A stretch of 64,000 nucleotides of DNA from Bedellia somnulentella (GCA_963576735.1 CAUYWD010000088.1:1-64000); one strand, 5' to 3'; positions 51,285 through 63,450 are shown, counted from the stretch's first letter. Numbers and translations are program-made. The notes: generated from the sequence alone by a model not told the origin.

Positions 51285-51771
51285 ATTAAATTTCCTACTT
51301 TAGACATTGATAACAACTACTTTTCTACGAGAAAACATAACTTACTGTATCATAGGGTAATTAATTAATATTTCAGGTGAGGGAGAATCTATTAGGTTTT
51401 ACTAATGACCTTGTTCTATACAATATCTTATTTTGGTTCCGATATCGGTAAACACATAAAAAACGGAAAGCCTAAGTAATTTCTCTTAGTAGAAAAAAAA
51501 TTACAATTCATTATTCAAATAAGAAGAAAAGAAATGGTTGGTTCAAGTAATTTCATCATGTAAATAATATCGTAATTAAAACAGCTATTGTTCTCATAAC
51601 CAATCACATTAAAGAACTCCCGCTTCACTTCATGTATTTTATATTGCTTGATCATAGAATAAAGAGTTTTGTCTGCTTGATAGTAAAATTTAGAATAATT
51701 GCTCACCTTTTAAACACGGCCGATGGAGCTAACACTTACGTGTGACGTGGAAACAATCCCGCTTCTGATTA
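51285..51771. other. Element Y leader region; no gene
   Basis: Between the gag-like remnant and the 5' LTR on the minus strand: long untranslated leader, primer-site-like aatcagaagcgggattg at 51754-51770. Confidence 0.5.
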
Positions 51772-52029
51772 TGTTGGATTCACCAATAAAACTCTCTTGG
51801 AAATTAACTTTGTTTATTCTCACTTTTGCCATACGACGACTGACAAACAACTGACTCCATAACACCTTACATCCTACTTATATATCTTAATTCACTTTTG
51901 ACAGTTCTCAACCGGAAATCATCAAATTAGTTACTGTCGCTTCAGTAAATTTATACAGACAAATCAATCAGCAAATAATTATGTAAATAATATTAGAATA
52001 AACCTTAAAATAATACTAAATATCTAACA
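51772..52029 (-). repeat. Element Y 5' LTR
   Basis: 258 bp, partner of 45223-45480; CACG target duplication immediately right. Confidence 0.85.
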
Positions 52030-52338
52030 CACGTGCCTAATCGTTCGTATAGCCATATGCCATTACTTACATATATGCCTCTATTTTTTGTAATAATGTC
52101 CGGTAGTCTTTTACGTAGACGAAAATAATTAAATTTACATTCTTATATATAAGTACTACGCATACCTATATGCACATATATGTTCGTATTTGTACATCCA
52201 TTGTGTATGCCCTACTATGGTTGGGGTTTGTAAAAGGGGGGTAATATTACGGTTATTTTTACCCTAGCGACAGCCGTTTATGAGATACGAACAAAAACTT
52301 GTCTAATCATCTTGTATTTCTGCATTCTCGGTCGAGGC

Positions 52339-52599
52339 ATGGCGTCAACAGTTAATGAGACAAAGCAAGTGCAGACGTCAGTTCCTAGGACGTCACGTCA
52401 TCGCAAGGCCTTGTTCCAAAGATCAAGCCTAGGCCTGACCACCGCAGTCTAAGCTGTCGCAGGGGCTCACGCGTGGGACGGCATCGTGGTCAACGGTGTC
52501 GTCGTAGCTGGAACCATCTTAGCCAGAGCCTTCGTCATGACGGTCGCAAACGCGGCCGAGGCCTCATCCATTGCCGATCTCGGCGCCCTAGCGCTATAG
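52339..52599 (+). pseudogene. GC-rich coding-like ORF with one internal stop, unknown
   Basis: From ATG at 52339 a frame of 86 codons ends TAG at 52597-52599, with a single TAA at 52450. The first half is basic/polar (MASTVNETKQVQTSVPRTSR); the second half is hydrophobic (AWDGIVVNGVVVAGTILARA, then SSIADLGALAL), possibly a membrane segment. GC content is markedly above the AT-rich surroundings. I do not recognise it; it could be a gag scrap of element X or acquired DNA. Confidence 0.35.
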
Positions 52600-53179
52600 T
52601 GATCGAACCTGATAGTATGTGATAGTGACGTATCGCCTATAACAGAATGGGCTGTGGCATCGCTGGATCTTCTATAATGTACAGGTTACTTATTTTTAGT
52701 GAATTAGTTAAATAATACATAAATTTATATGCACGTCACTATTTCCCATATCCTGTAACCAAACCATCTTAAAATTAAATTTTGTATATATATTTTTACA
52801 ATGTCAAAAACAAATGCCTTAATAATTTTAACGAAAAAGAACGAAACAAAGTAAATACAATATTAATAGCAACAAACAAATGAGACAATATCAATATATC
52901 AAGAACAGCATTCAGAGTTTCCTTGTCATGTGCTTGCATCAGCAATAAGAGGGCATCTGGCTCAGCACTTAGTGCTATCCCACAACACAGATTTTCAGTC
53001 AGTACTCTATAAGTGAAATCACGGACACTGTATACCATACCGATAGTTCTATTTATATCATGTAATAAAATATAACCGATAAATATAGCTATTATATATC
53101 AATAACTATATCATCAGGAATACCGTGAATTTTGAGTATATGAAATACACACATAAACAAAAGGTCGTAAGTAAGGAAG
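52600..53179. other. Element X interior, nothing recognised
   Basis: The 80-codon minus-strand ORF at 52796-53038 shows no domain. Confidence 0.35.
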
Positions 53180-53450
53180 AATATGAATAAAATAATCATT
53201 TATTTCAAAGTAAACGGATAGATCTTTGTTTTTGGACGTCACATTAAATTTTAAATTTTGAGCTAAAATATACTTGGGATTCGGAGGGTCTTTAGTTGGG
53301 AGGGGAGCCCGAAAGAAAACTCACCCAATACCTGTGATCATCACACATCTTTTTAAGTCAACTACAGTTTTTGTGTTAGCCCGGTAACCTCCTGCACAGA
53401 GCTCTGACGACGCCAATCCATCTTATCATTAATGTAAAAACACAATACCC
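53180..53450 (-). pseudogene. LINE 3' end fragment (same family as 19678-20448)
   Basis: gaataaaataatcatttatt, ggattcggagggt and gtgttagcccggtaacctcc match the 3' UTR and last codons of LINE B at 19690-19930. Confidence 0.75.
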
Positions 53451-55544
53451 TATATCAACTAAAATATACATAAACAAGTCATTGATTAAATTATCAGATA
53501 AGAAATTAAAACGAAGTGCTGGAAACATTGGAGTTTGCTGAACAAGCAAGTAGCTCTTAGTTATGATTCAAAGTAGTCTTTATCTCTCACTCGATCACAT
53601 ACCTAACCTATAACAATACACTTACAATCATATGTATAATCTTAATACCGACATATTATAGATCGTCAAATCACTAATTACTGGCGAGAACAAAGATTTA
53701 ATTCGCGTGTATCATATATTTATATTATCTTATTATATTTATCTTATTCTTATATTAATATATTTGTGAACTGCACATGTGTGCGAGACAATTTGAGTTG
53801 GGAATGCGAGCTGCGAGGCAATTAGAGTTAGTTTATTATTAGTTTAGTATTTTAATATTTTGTAAATTTGGCCTCGTATTGTATTCTCAAACTCAAACTC
53901 AAACTTTTATTGCAAACCATAAGTGTACAAATAGTTGGTGTAATCAAGGTACAGTTATAAATATGGACCCTGTTGGGCACATGCAATTTCACAGAGGGCT
54001 GTAGATACTAAAACTAAAAATTAAGGTAGTAAACATTACATGGCACAAAATTAAAATTTCTTCAATTAAAAACACTATAAATATGTGTATCAAATTTAAA
54101 CAGCACAACAATAAAATTAATATTATTTTAGGTCAAAGTATTATTATTTTAGTTAACATTATTATTAAAGGGTTCTAATTACATAATATGTCTCAGTGAT
54201 TGTTTTGATAAGCAAACATTCATAGAATAGTAATCTTTATTTGCCCTTATAACATGGTACAATAAGTTTTTATAACATAGAAAAGATCAACATGTTTTAC
54301 CTTTTGCAGGCATGTAATTTTTAGTTCAATAAGGTAAACAATTGGCTTTGTCACTGATTTTTAATTCAACGTGGCAGATTAAGCGTTTGTAGGCAGCACT
54401 GAACTACCTAACCGTAGGCTAATTATCAAATCCTCCCCTAGTTTCCAAGTAGTCATGGGAAAGTTTGTAAGTTGGAATAACCTTCAGTTTTTCCGTCGGT
54501 ATAAAATCAACAATCATACTTTTTAAAGCTATTGTATTAAGTAAAAACCCGTTAATACAGTGTTAATACAGGACGTCCCTCATAATATAAATTTTGGATA
54601 TAATGGTTAACTTTGTCACATTCACCTTCTACTTTTTCATAATTAAGCCTGCAAGCTTTTCGAATTTCTTAGAAAGGGCATTTTCAATTCGTCAATACAA
54701 CATTTTAAACTAGTGGCAACGGAACAACTAAGTAGCTGAGCTGCTTATTTTATATTCATTTTATGATTGATAAAATTAATATGTTTTACTATGTTAATTC
54801 ATTATCTAAGTGAAGGCCAATATAATTTTGCATTTGGCAAAGATGTCTATCGTAGTCATAACGATATTATTAATTATCAAAAACTTAAACGTAAATGAGA
54901 AATATAATCAAAACTTCACATTATAATGATTTCAAAGAATATAGAAATACATCGATAAAAAAAGAAATTAAATCACAATCAAAGTGGGTCTTAAACTTTA
55001 TGAAATTGAGCGAAAATTCGCCTATTTTATATCTTTTCGAATATAAGTCCTATGAAAAAAGAGTGCTCATGTGATGATATGGCGTATTTCCGAAAAATTC
55101 GTATACAAAGCTTTTGTGGCAATTTTAAATCATAGTATACTGTCATTAAAATAGTGCGGAGCTACTTACATACGAAAATTGTAATTATGTGAATTATTTT
55201 TCTTGAATGAACTGCATCCAGGTACTGGACAGGTCACCATAATTTATAAGTCTTTTGTACACAAATTTACACTTTGAAATATCTCAATACTCAAAAATAA
55301 GTAAGATTGCATTTTTACACGACGGATATCAAACCGTCGTTGTATACGTGTGAGGTCTCGCCTAATGTGACGTGTATGCTGTAACGATTGTTTTTGATTG
55401 CCAATCTATGCTGTTATATATACATATATGTTTGAATACTACATCTATACATAATCCGGTTTGGGGGTATATAACGATCAATAATTAGTGCTTCAATCCA
55501 GAATTTTACGTGATTTATGTATATAAAAAAAGACAAAATAAAAT
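53451..55544. repeat. Eroded LINE tail and spacer
   Basis: 53885-54010 is a LINE 3' end on the minus strand (ctcaaactcaaactcaaact, cttttattgcaaacc, tgggcacatgcaatttc). From 54200 to 55544 nothing is recognised. Confidence 0.45.
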
Positions 55545-55851
55545 CAAACTCGTGAGAATGGAATTGGTTAACATTTTGTCAATGCCTGTGAGAATGGTAT
55601 TGGTTCGTAGGCTTTGATAAAAAAAAAGACTAATAATCGTTTCTTTCCATAATTTTATACATCCCTTTTATAAAATAAAATTCATAGGCTTTGATGAAAA
55701 AAACAAAAACTAATAATCGTTTCTTTCCAAAATTTTATACATCCCTTATGTAAAATTAAATTAAAAATCAAACTCGTGAGAATAAAATTTGTTCACATTT
55801 TGTCAATGCCTGTGAGAATGGAATTGGTTCGTAGGCTTTGATAAAAAAAAG
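55545..55851 (+). repeat. Irregular tandem repeats (gactaataatcgtttctttcc type)
   Basis: Copies of actaataatcgtttctttcc followed by ttttatacatccc and aggctttgatgaaaaaa, alternating with ctcgtgagaatggaattggt. The array continues at 56314-56530 after the tRNA-like insertion. Confidence 0.75.
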
Positions 55852-55902
55852 ACTAATAATCGTTACTAATAAATAAAGAATAAATAAAGGAAAGAAAAAT
55901 TT

Positions 55903-55974
55903 CGACACAGGCGGGGATCGAACTCGCGACCTCGGGTAAACGCCCCGACGCTCTGCCAACTGAGCTACCGTGTC
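55903..55974 (-). tRNA. tRNA-like body of a retroposon
   Basis: Acceptor GACACGG/CTGTGTC and D-stem GCTC/GAGC are paired; anticodon loop GCGTTTA; the T-arm 5' stem has one change (cgcgagttcgat). Inverse of 56163-56234. Confidence 0.45.
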
Positions 55975-56162
55975 AATTGGCTGCCAGTGCGAAATTCTTC
56001 TATCCTTTATTTCTTTTACACGTTTAAGTAGTGTTTGCGTTTCCTACCTCCGAATTATTACTAATTCGAAAGTAATAAATAATTCGGAGGTAGGAAACGC
56101 AAACACTACTTAAACGTGTAAAAGAAATAAAGGATAGAAGAATTTCGCACTGGCAGCCAATT

Positions 56163-56234
56163 GACACGGTAGCTCAGTTGGCAGAGCGTCGGGGCGTTTA
56201 CCCGAGGTCGCGGGTTCGATCCCCGCCTGTGTCG
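56163..56234 (+). tRNA. tRNA-like body of a retroposon
   Basis: Full cloverleaf pairing with anticodon loop GCGTTTA (C at position 33), A box tagctcagttgg, B box ggttcgatcc. Repeat-borne. Confidence 0.45.
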
Positions 56235-56326
56235 AAATTTTTCTTTCCTTTATTTATTCTTTATTTATTAGTAATAATCACCACATGAGGTTTTCATGAA
56301 CAAAAAGATTTAAACTAATAATCGTT

Positions 56327-57637
56327 TCTTTCCAAAATTTTATACATCCCTTTTATAAAATAAAATTCATACGCTTTGATAAGAAAAAGACTAATAATCG
56401 TTTCTTTCCAAAATTTTATACATCCCTTATATAAAATTAAATTAAAAAAACTTACTCATGAGAATGGTGTTGGTTCACATATTATGAATGCATAGAATTA
56501 GTTCATAGGCTTTAATAAAAAAAAGAAATGATGTAAGTATGCAATAGGTTCACATGTTAAAAAAAAATATATATATGAATATACCATGTTTAAATGAATG
56601 GATTTGGTTCTTAGTCATGAGAAAAGAATATACATTTATTTATTTATTTATTACGGATTGCCAACAGTGAAAATAGTAAACAATCTTAAAAAGAACTTGA
56701 ATTGAAATGACACATATCAACTAAATACACCAATTATAGGCTAATCACATCATTCGATTTAAAAATTGAAATAATTAACAATTTTACTAACATTACAGAT
56801 ATAACATTAAAAAAAATGGTTATTATATAATTTAATTAAATCAATTGAAATTAAATTTAAAAAAAACAATTAAATATGCCAATTATAGAAATTACAACAA
56901 TAAATATATTTAGATCTACTTATGATATTAAAATTATGTATTAAATATACTCGTACTGTTGTTACTTTTTATTTGTTTTCTAATTAGTTTTTTTATTTTA
57001 TTATTGTTGCTCTATGATTTTAATTTAGTATATGAAAAAAGTTTATTTTGCCATACTTAACAACGAAATGATAATTAAATTGATTTATCTCTCCTCATTT
57101 GAAAATAGTGTTATTTTTAGTTAATGTATGTAATCTAAGTGAGTTAAAAAGAACAAAAAAAAAACAAAAGGAAAAGGAAAAGAAAAAGAAAACAGTTGTA
57201 GTCTACCTGTAATGTTTTTGTTGAGCATATTTTATATTGATTAAGAATTGAATGCTGTCGTAATTGGAACTCAGATTAAAAGGGTTCATATTGTATCTTT
57301 ATTTATTATATGTCTTAGTCTAAGCTCTGTAATTGTATCTTAATTACCTTGTACCTTAATATGTTAAACCCAAAATTGTACAATATATTTTTGAAAAAAA
57401 TGAAAAAATGTGAATGCAAAGAGTTTCTTTGTTGCTTCTTCTCTTTGCGAACACCTTCCGAAGCAACGGATTAGTCAGTAAATTTAATCTTATAATTTTA
57501 AAGGGAGATATGATAATTTATTAACTTTATTTTGTTTCTTTTTAATTATTAAAGTTTATCTTAGCCGAGTGTTAGGTAAAGTAAGCTATTTAATGAAATG
57601 CGTGTATGAGGACATACACGAGGTCAGGATGGACCAG
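56327..57637. repeat. Element X interior, 3' side: repeat array end and LINE tails
   Basis: 56327-56530 continues the tandem repeats. 56625-56900 looks like a minus-strand LINE tail ((ATTT)n then gattgccaacagtgaaaata). 57400-57560 is a plus-strand LINE 3' UTR related to 38500-38640 in inverse (ctctttgcgaacaccttccg, aagcaacggattag). No coding sequence is seen. Confidence 0.5.
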
Positions 57638-58008
57638 TGTTAGGTTTATTTTATTTACAAGGTTTTCTGATAAATTTTACTTTTGTATTAATGTTTATTA
57701 TATTAAATTTTAAAAGGAAAAATGTATTAGGGCGCCATCTATGAATAAACGGAAATATGGAAAGGGGTTGACTTCTAGAATAAATACACTCGTCCCACTG
57801 ACTAGTGACAGTTGTCTTGATAAATTTAAAGAGTTAACTTGTGCAATATTTTACTTTTACTCGACATTGGCGAAATAATTGTGGCAAACACGATTGAAGC
57901 CACTTAATCAAAAATGGAATAAAAATGTAGACTTTACTGTGTTGGTGGAATAAATAATCTATCTCCTGAACCTGAATTTTATTGAAGAGCTTACTGAGTA
58001 TTATAACA
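57638..58008 (+). repeat. Element X 3' LTR
   Basis: Near-identical partner of 44546-44914; ATTG target duplication at 58009-58012. Confidence 0.85.
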
Positions 58009-59640
58009 ATTGTAACATTGGTTATAAATTTGCACACAACAGCCTGTACTTGAATTAGCGTAATAACATTTAAAAAAAATTTACAAAAAATAAAGAAATA
58101 TAATAACAAGAGTTACATAGGTTGCTGTTGAATAGTAAGAACCATATTTCACAATATGCGATTGTTGTTCGGCATTATAATATTGTTTTCTAAGTCATTT
58201 AATTTATGAGATGCATATCTTAAAGATTCAAGGTCTATGTTATTTAGTCTTATTGGTGATGATAACATTGGTAAACTATGATTTAATACATCTTTCTTAC
58301 AACAGTCGTCGTTTATAATATCGAAATCAATTTGTAACTGACTGCCCATTGAAAATGTGGTAATGCTTGAAGGTATAAGTTGTATAGTGTTAGAATAACC
58401 AATCCAATTATCTGTAAGTTTTAGTATGCCTGTGCCAGTGACAGTATAATCATTTAAGTTTTCGTTACATTTTAATGTTAATTTCCTCTTATTGGATTGA
58501 ACATATATCCATCTATTGTTACTCAGTTTTTGCCAAATATCTATCTCACCAAATAATAGTTTGTAATCACATTCGGCTGGTAATTTAAATACAACTTCAC
58601 TAATTAATTTCGTCTCGCAGGACGGATTGTTTATTCATGATAAAATAGAAACGAGTGGACAGATAGAATAAACATTGTTTATAGATTTACAATCTTGCAT
58701 GTTTTGCAATATAGCATAATTCAACTTGTCGTCTGTTATCGCAATATAATGTGTTGTCGGATGAATCATCGCGAAAGAATGAGGTATGTTTTCGTTATGT
58801 GGAGTAGGCAGAGGTATATAATCTTATACAGAGAATATTTAACTGGTGTTACTAAAGGAATACTTAGAATAAAAACTAATTTATTCTTATAAACGTATGA
58901 GGTTAATTCAGAAACATCAGTTATAATGTGAATATTTTCTATATTTAAGGAAACTGGAAAATTAACTCTTTTATTTAAACTTACGTTTAATAATTCTTTT
59001 AGTAAGCTATTGGGACTTATTATAGAAGGGTGTAAAATATTTAACTTAGAGAATAAAATGCTATTTAAAACGGTATCAAGTAAATTGGAAATACTAAGCA
59101 GAGAGCTTTCAATCATATTACAAAATATATTAACCCTAGAAACTATGAACAATTGATCATCTATTCTACGTATATTACTTATAATATCGTTGAAACGTTC
59201 TATTTGCTCGTTTAATATGATTTTGTTCTGATCTAATTTATAAATTGTGTTATACTACATGGACATTGTCCTTGAGTAGATTAAATATTTCAGCTTCGTT
59301 ATGCTGAGAGGATTCGATAGCTGCGTCGTATTTACACGCATCGTCGGCATCTAATGTTCCGAAAAAGAATTTTAATATTTCGCCACCGAATTCTAGTGAT
59401 CTTTTCACCTTGTCCGGTTTGTTACTTGAAATAATATGTGATAAAGATTCTAATTTTAATAAACTTGATTCAAATAATACTTCAATGGGACTTAAAATCT
59501 CATTGCAATTAACAATGTCATATGGTAATTTCGAACAAAAGTTTGACGTTTTACGTATCATATTATCTAATCGTAACATGTAAGGATCGAGCTTAATAAT
59601 ATTAACATGTGTTATAATATAACACTTGCATTTGATCATT
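58009..59640 (-). pseudogene. env: Env gene remnant of an errantivirus-like gypsy element
   Basis: The minus-strand frame 59250-59639 shows a dibasic KVKR cleavage-like site followed by a Gly/Phe-rich segment with FFGTLDADDA. This is the pattern of insect errantivirus Env and baculovirus F fusion proteins. The frames 58766-59152 and 58149-58349 carry later ectodomain pieces. A hydrophobic, probably membrane-spanning stretch lies at about 58060-58130, followed by a Cys-containing tail that continues at 44545. Stops and frameshifts separate the pieces, so no protein can be made. The family role is membrane fusion. Confidence 0.75.
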
Positions 59641-59766
59641 ATAGAAATAAATGTTCTTTACTGGATCGAAGTAAAGTCCGGGACTATGAACTATAGGAGT
59701 TATCTCTGAATCGGAGATAACGTAATACGGCATTAATCTGAAATTAAAATAGTAATATGTAAAGAA

Positions 59767-60318
59767 CTAACCACTAGCGGGTTTAATTAAATTAGTATGG
59801 TATCTTATATGTTTACGTCCTACTGCTAAAGTTACATTATGTTTGTTATGCACCTTAATTATTTTATAAGGGTATTTCCAAATTGGAGATAAGGCTTTTC
59901 GTTGTTTATGGTGGTGTTTTAAATACACCATGTCACCTGATTTATAAGTAGTATCTCGAGATCCTACATCGTAGTACCGCTTTGAAGTTTCTTTCTTAGA
60001 TAATATATTTTCAATTGCCTTTTCTCGGCTGAAACGCATTCTATATTGTAAAGCCCTTATGTATTCGTCATAGGTAGTATTAGTATTAGTTTCGTACAGG
60101 GAATTTGGAATTTGTGGTTTATAACCATACAAAAGTTCGTAGGGCGTAAATTCAGTGGTACAGTGAGGAGTAGTATTGTAGGATAAAATAGCAGTAAATA
60201 AATAGGAATGCCAGTCATTCTGGTTATCATTAACAAATGATTTTAAGTATTTTTTGAGAGTGGCATGAGAACGTTCTAGTGCGCCGTTTGTTTGAGAGTG
60301 ATAGGGAGTAGAAAAAAA
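59767..60318 (-). pseudogene. pol: Integrase C-terminal half (frameshifted from pol)
   Basis: Contains the late catalytic-core segment (SYNTTPHCTTEFTPYELLYG), a helical linker and a C-terminal DMVYLKHHHKQRKALSPIWK chromodomain/SH3-like region, ending near 59767. It is out of frame with 60380-63133: a T8 run at about 60311-60318 and a short loss around 60370-60385 (TAG at 60380) break the gene twice. Confidence 0.8.
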
Positions 60319-60379
60319 AGGGATTTAATTTTAAATGTTTGCATTAATTGTTTAAATAATTCGGAGGTAAAGCAAGTGC

Positions 60380-63133
60380 CTAAATAGTTTTAGGAAAACC
60401 AAACAGAGACATAAAGTGAACGAGGTTACGAGCAATTTCGTTACTCGTTGAAGTGACCATGGGGTAGGCAGAGGTGAACTTAGTGAGGTCATCTTGTAAT
60501 GTTAGAATGAATTTAAATTGTTGGAAACCTGCTTCCGCTAATGGACCTACTACATCTAAAGCTAATCTTTCAAACGGTCGAGTAGAAGTGGAAGTTATTT
60601 CCATAGGAGCTTTGTTAGGTCTTCTTAAAGGTTTATTAACTTGGCATAACTTACAATTTTTATCATAGTTTTCTATGTCGGAGCGCATGCTTTTCCAATA
60701 ATATGCGGCTTTAATACGATTATACATCCTTTTAGAGCCGGGGTGACCCGCTATGACTGAGTCATGATTTTCTTTCATTATTATAGGGACTTCAGTCGCT
60801 GTAGGATATATCATTTGATTTTTATAAATATAAATTTTAATATTAGTGTCATGAAATACATTAGGTATCATATTATAAATTTTAGTATATGGTATCTTAG
60901 AGAAGGGATCTGAAAAGTCTAAAAAAGCAAGTTCATTAATATCTGAGTTATTCTTAATTATAGTATCTCTAAGCTTAATTAATAAAGTATAAATATCTTT
61001 AAATTTAGTTTCATCATAATGATGAACTTTCGTAAATAATAAGTAGTAAGTTATGTTCTTATCGATAATACAGCGTAGTGTGTACGGTTCGCGCTCGGAC
61101 TGGAACAATTCCGCTGAATTGTCAAATCGGGATAGGAGTTCTTCGCAGTTGGGCAAAGAGTAGTCAAAGTCGACAGAGAAGGGACTCGCGATTAACTTAT
61201 TTTTACTCAGGTGAAGACTTATAGAAAGTTCTTCGATAATTGTGTTAGGATTTGGCAATGACTTTGTAAATTGAGCTTTAAAGTATTTTTCATAAGAAAA
61301 ATTTAATAAAGAATTATGCTCTATGGCATTAACTAGGCAACGGAACAATGCGTCCGCGTTTGAATTGAGGCAACCTTGTTTATAGGTGATTTCATAATCA
61401 TATTCCTCCAGCTTGAGGCGCCAACGAATAAGCCTACTGCCGGGGTCTTTAACGTTGAAAAGCCATACTAGGGGCCTGTGATCTGTAACAATTTTAAATT
61501 TACGGCCAAAAATATAAGGACGGAATGTCTTAACAGCGAAGATAATAGCTAGGAGTTCTTTCTCTGTAGTTGAGTAATTGCCTTCTGGTTTATTTAAAGT
61601 ACGGGAAGCATAAGCGATGGGCTTATCTTTACCAACATCACCTTGCGAGAGAATTGCACCAATGGCGTAGTTAGAGGCATCCGTTGTTATAATAAAAGGT
61701 TTAGAAAAATCTGGGTACTGAAGTAACGGAGTAGAAATAAGTTTGTTTTTAAGATATTGGAATGCATTTTCTTGGTTATGAATCCAAATGAAAGAAGCAT
61801 CTTTCTTAAGCAAAGAAGTAAGTGGTTTAGTAATTTTGGCAAAGTTATCGATAAAACGTCGGTAGTATCCGACAAGACCAAGAAAGGATTTTATTTGTTT
61901 ACTATTTTGTGGAACCGGAAATTCAGAAACGGCCTTGACCTTTTCGGGGTTCGGAGATACACCTTTATCGGTGATAATGTGTCCTAAATAACCGACCTCA
62001 CGTCTTAGAAACTCGCATTTGTCTGGTTGTAACTTAAGATTAAATTTACGGAATCTGTCAAATACAAGTTTTAGCTTATTAATATGGGATTCAAGGTCGT
62101 GGGAGTATATTATGCAGTCATCAAGGTATACACAGCAGTGGAGGCCTTGAAGACCAGAAAAAACTGTATTCATAAGTCGTAGGAAGGTTACAGGTGCGTT
62201 GTTAAGTCCAAACGGCATCCTGGTGAACTCATAATGACCTGAGACGCTAGAATTTGTACTTACAGTGAATCCAGTTTTTGGAGCGTCCTTGGGACTCATT
62301 TTAAGCTGATGGAACCCGCTTACTAAGTTAAGCGTGCTAAAATACTTAGAATGACCAAGCTGGTCAAGGATATCAGTGATGAGTGGAAGAGGATAACTTT
62401 CTGAAACTGAGATATCGTTTAAATGGCGATAGTCTATAACTATCCTCCACTTCTTAACGCATGAGGCGTCCATTTTCTTAGGCACCACCCATACTGGTGC
62501 GTTCCAGGGTGAATTAGAGGGTAGAATTATACCCTGATCCAACATTTTCTTAATTTGAGTGTCCACTTCCGTTTTTTGGCACTCTGGAAAACGATATGTT
62601 TTACCGTGAATGCGAGCAGCATCCCCAGTATTAATACAATGCTCAATAGCATTAGTAAAAGATAATGGTTCTCCCTCTAAATAAAAAATATCAGTGTATT
62701 GAGAACAGTATTCTAAAATAGTTTTTTCCTCTTCGTGATTTAAGTGAGAGCAACGTATTTTTTCTAAGACTTGATTATGTCTGTTGCCCGAATAAGATTT
62801 TAATTGATGTATGTTTGCAACCGAATTTTGAGATACTGAGTCAGGAAAATTGAAAGGTAAAAGATTTAAATAATATTCGTTGATATGAACTTCTGACTCG
62901 GTAGTGTTGAGAACTGAGACATTTACTCTTTTGTTAGGCTTAATGGTTACAATGCAATTAGAGACATGGACACCTTTAGAAATAGAATGGTCTAAAACAA
63001 GAGCTTCTCTTATATCCATGTATCTATCGAACCATTCTTGACTTATGGGACACTCTATAATGGTTTCTGAACGCGGAGGTAAAACATAGGAAGACTTACT
63101 AAAGCAAAATGAAATAATTGTAAGTTTATTCAT
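60380..63133 (-). pseudogene. pol: Gypsy Pol: RT, RNase H, N-terminal integrase (defective)
   Basis: 917 codons. RT spans about residues 170-430 with WRIVIDYRHLN, MPFGLNNAP and CVYLDDCIIYS (62117-62128). RNase H at about 480-600 has TTDASNYAIGAILSQ, SRTLN and STTEKELLAI. The integrase zinc finger at about 800-840 has HPGSKRMYNRI and CKLCQV, followed by ALDVVGPL with the first core Asp. In RT motif A the expected Asp is Asn (STLNLVSGF, near 62330), which should abolish polymerase activity. The ORF ends in TAG inside the integrase core. A single in-frame TGA at 63137-63139 separates it from the protease. Confidence 0.85.
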
Positions 63134-63136
63134 AAT

Positions 63137-63450
63137 TCATGTATTATTAGAATATTGTATATCTATATTAAAATGTTGTATAAAATCAGTGCCTAAAATA
63201 CCGTCATAATTAAGATTAATTGAGTCACTAATAGAATGAAAATCAAATTTAAAGTCAGTGTTTTCGTATTCAAAATAAAGTAAAATAGTACCTAACGATT
63301 CGCAATAAGAGTCATTATCGTTTAAACCTTGAAGTTTAACTTTAGTAGGTGATGAAAAGATTGGTTTGTTTAAACGTGAATGTTTCACTATTGAAACTGT
63401 AGAACCTGTATCGATGAGAAAGCAGAGAGGTTCATTATTGTAATTCGTTT
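63137..63450 (-). pseudogene. pol: Gypsy aspartic protease
   Basis: Contains the retropepsin active site FLIDTGSTVSIV and a later GILGTDFIQ motif (the ILG motif). It is in the same frame as RT, from which it is separated only by the TGA at 63137-63139. A SINE at 63464-63801 cuts it off from the pol start upstream (63815-63900). Confidence 0.85.

Larger units (their letters stand above)
45223..52029 (-). mobile_element. LTR element Y (gypsy-type, internally rearranged)
   Basis: Direct 258-bp LTRs at 45223-45480 and 51772-52029, flanked by CACG (45219-45222 and 52030-52033). Read on the minus strand, the LTR (TGTTAGATAT...CCAACA) is followed by aatcagaagcgggattg. That resembles the complement of a tRNA-Leu 3' region and gives the minus orientation, and a gag-like region then follows (50590-51226). 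No pol is recognisable; the rest is minisatellite, a P-element-like relic, Penelope pieces and a LINE scrap. It is nested inside element X. Confidence 0.8.
55865..56313. mobile_element. Palindromic tRNA-like retroposon, 13-bp target duplication
   Basis: Flanked by ACTAATAATCGTT (55852-55864, 56314-56326); the host repeat unit resumes exactly after the second copy. The insert is two units head-to-head: 55865-56070 is the inverse of 56071-56280, with tRNA-like bodies at 55903-55974 and 56163-56234. The plus-strand unit is longer at its 3' end (ccacatgaggttttcatgaa, caaaaagattta). The same palindromic arrangement occurs at 3121-3495. Confidence 0.8.
44546..58008 (+). mobile_element. LTR element X with nested insertions (13.5 kb)
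   Basis: LTRs 44546-44914 and 57638-58008 (about 370 bp, near-identical, TGTTAGG...ATAACA) are flanked by ATTG (44542-44545 and 58009-58012). A primer-site-like attcagaagtgg follows the 5' LTR, similar to the complement of a tRNA-Leu 3' region. A purine-rich aggtcaggatgg lies just before the 3' LTR. I see no gag or pol between them. The interior is filled by element Y and other repeats. It splits the env gene of the outer gypsy element. Confidence 0.8.

Noticed and set aside
50857..51368. 160-codon plus-strand Cys/Arg-rich ORF
   Set aside because: Antisense to the RS-rich gag-like frame; GC-rich DNA lacks stops in all frames. The minus-strand frame has the RS periodicity and is followed by a Gag motif.
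45223..52029. The two 258-bp repeats read as independent solo LTRs
   Set aside because: Individually neither has a target duplication, but together they are flanked by CACG on the outside and have primer-site-like and gag-like sequence inside, so they are the two ends of one element.
57638..58008. Interpreted as the 3' LTR of the env-bearing gypsy element
   Set aside because: No polypurine tract adjoins it on the env side. Its partner LTR is at 44546-44914 in the same orientation, ATTG duplicates flank the pair, and env coding continues beyond it at 44545. It belongs to element X.
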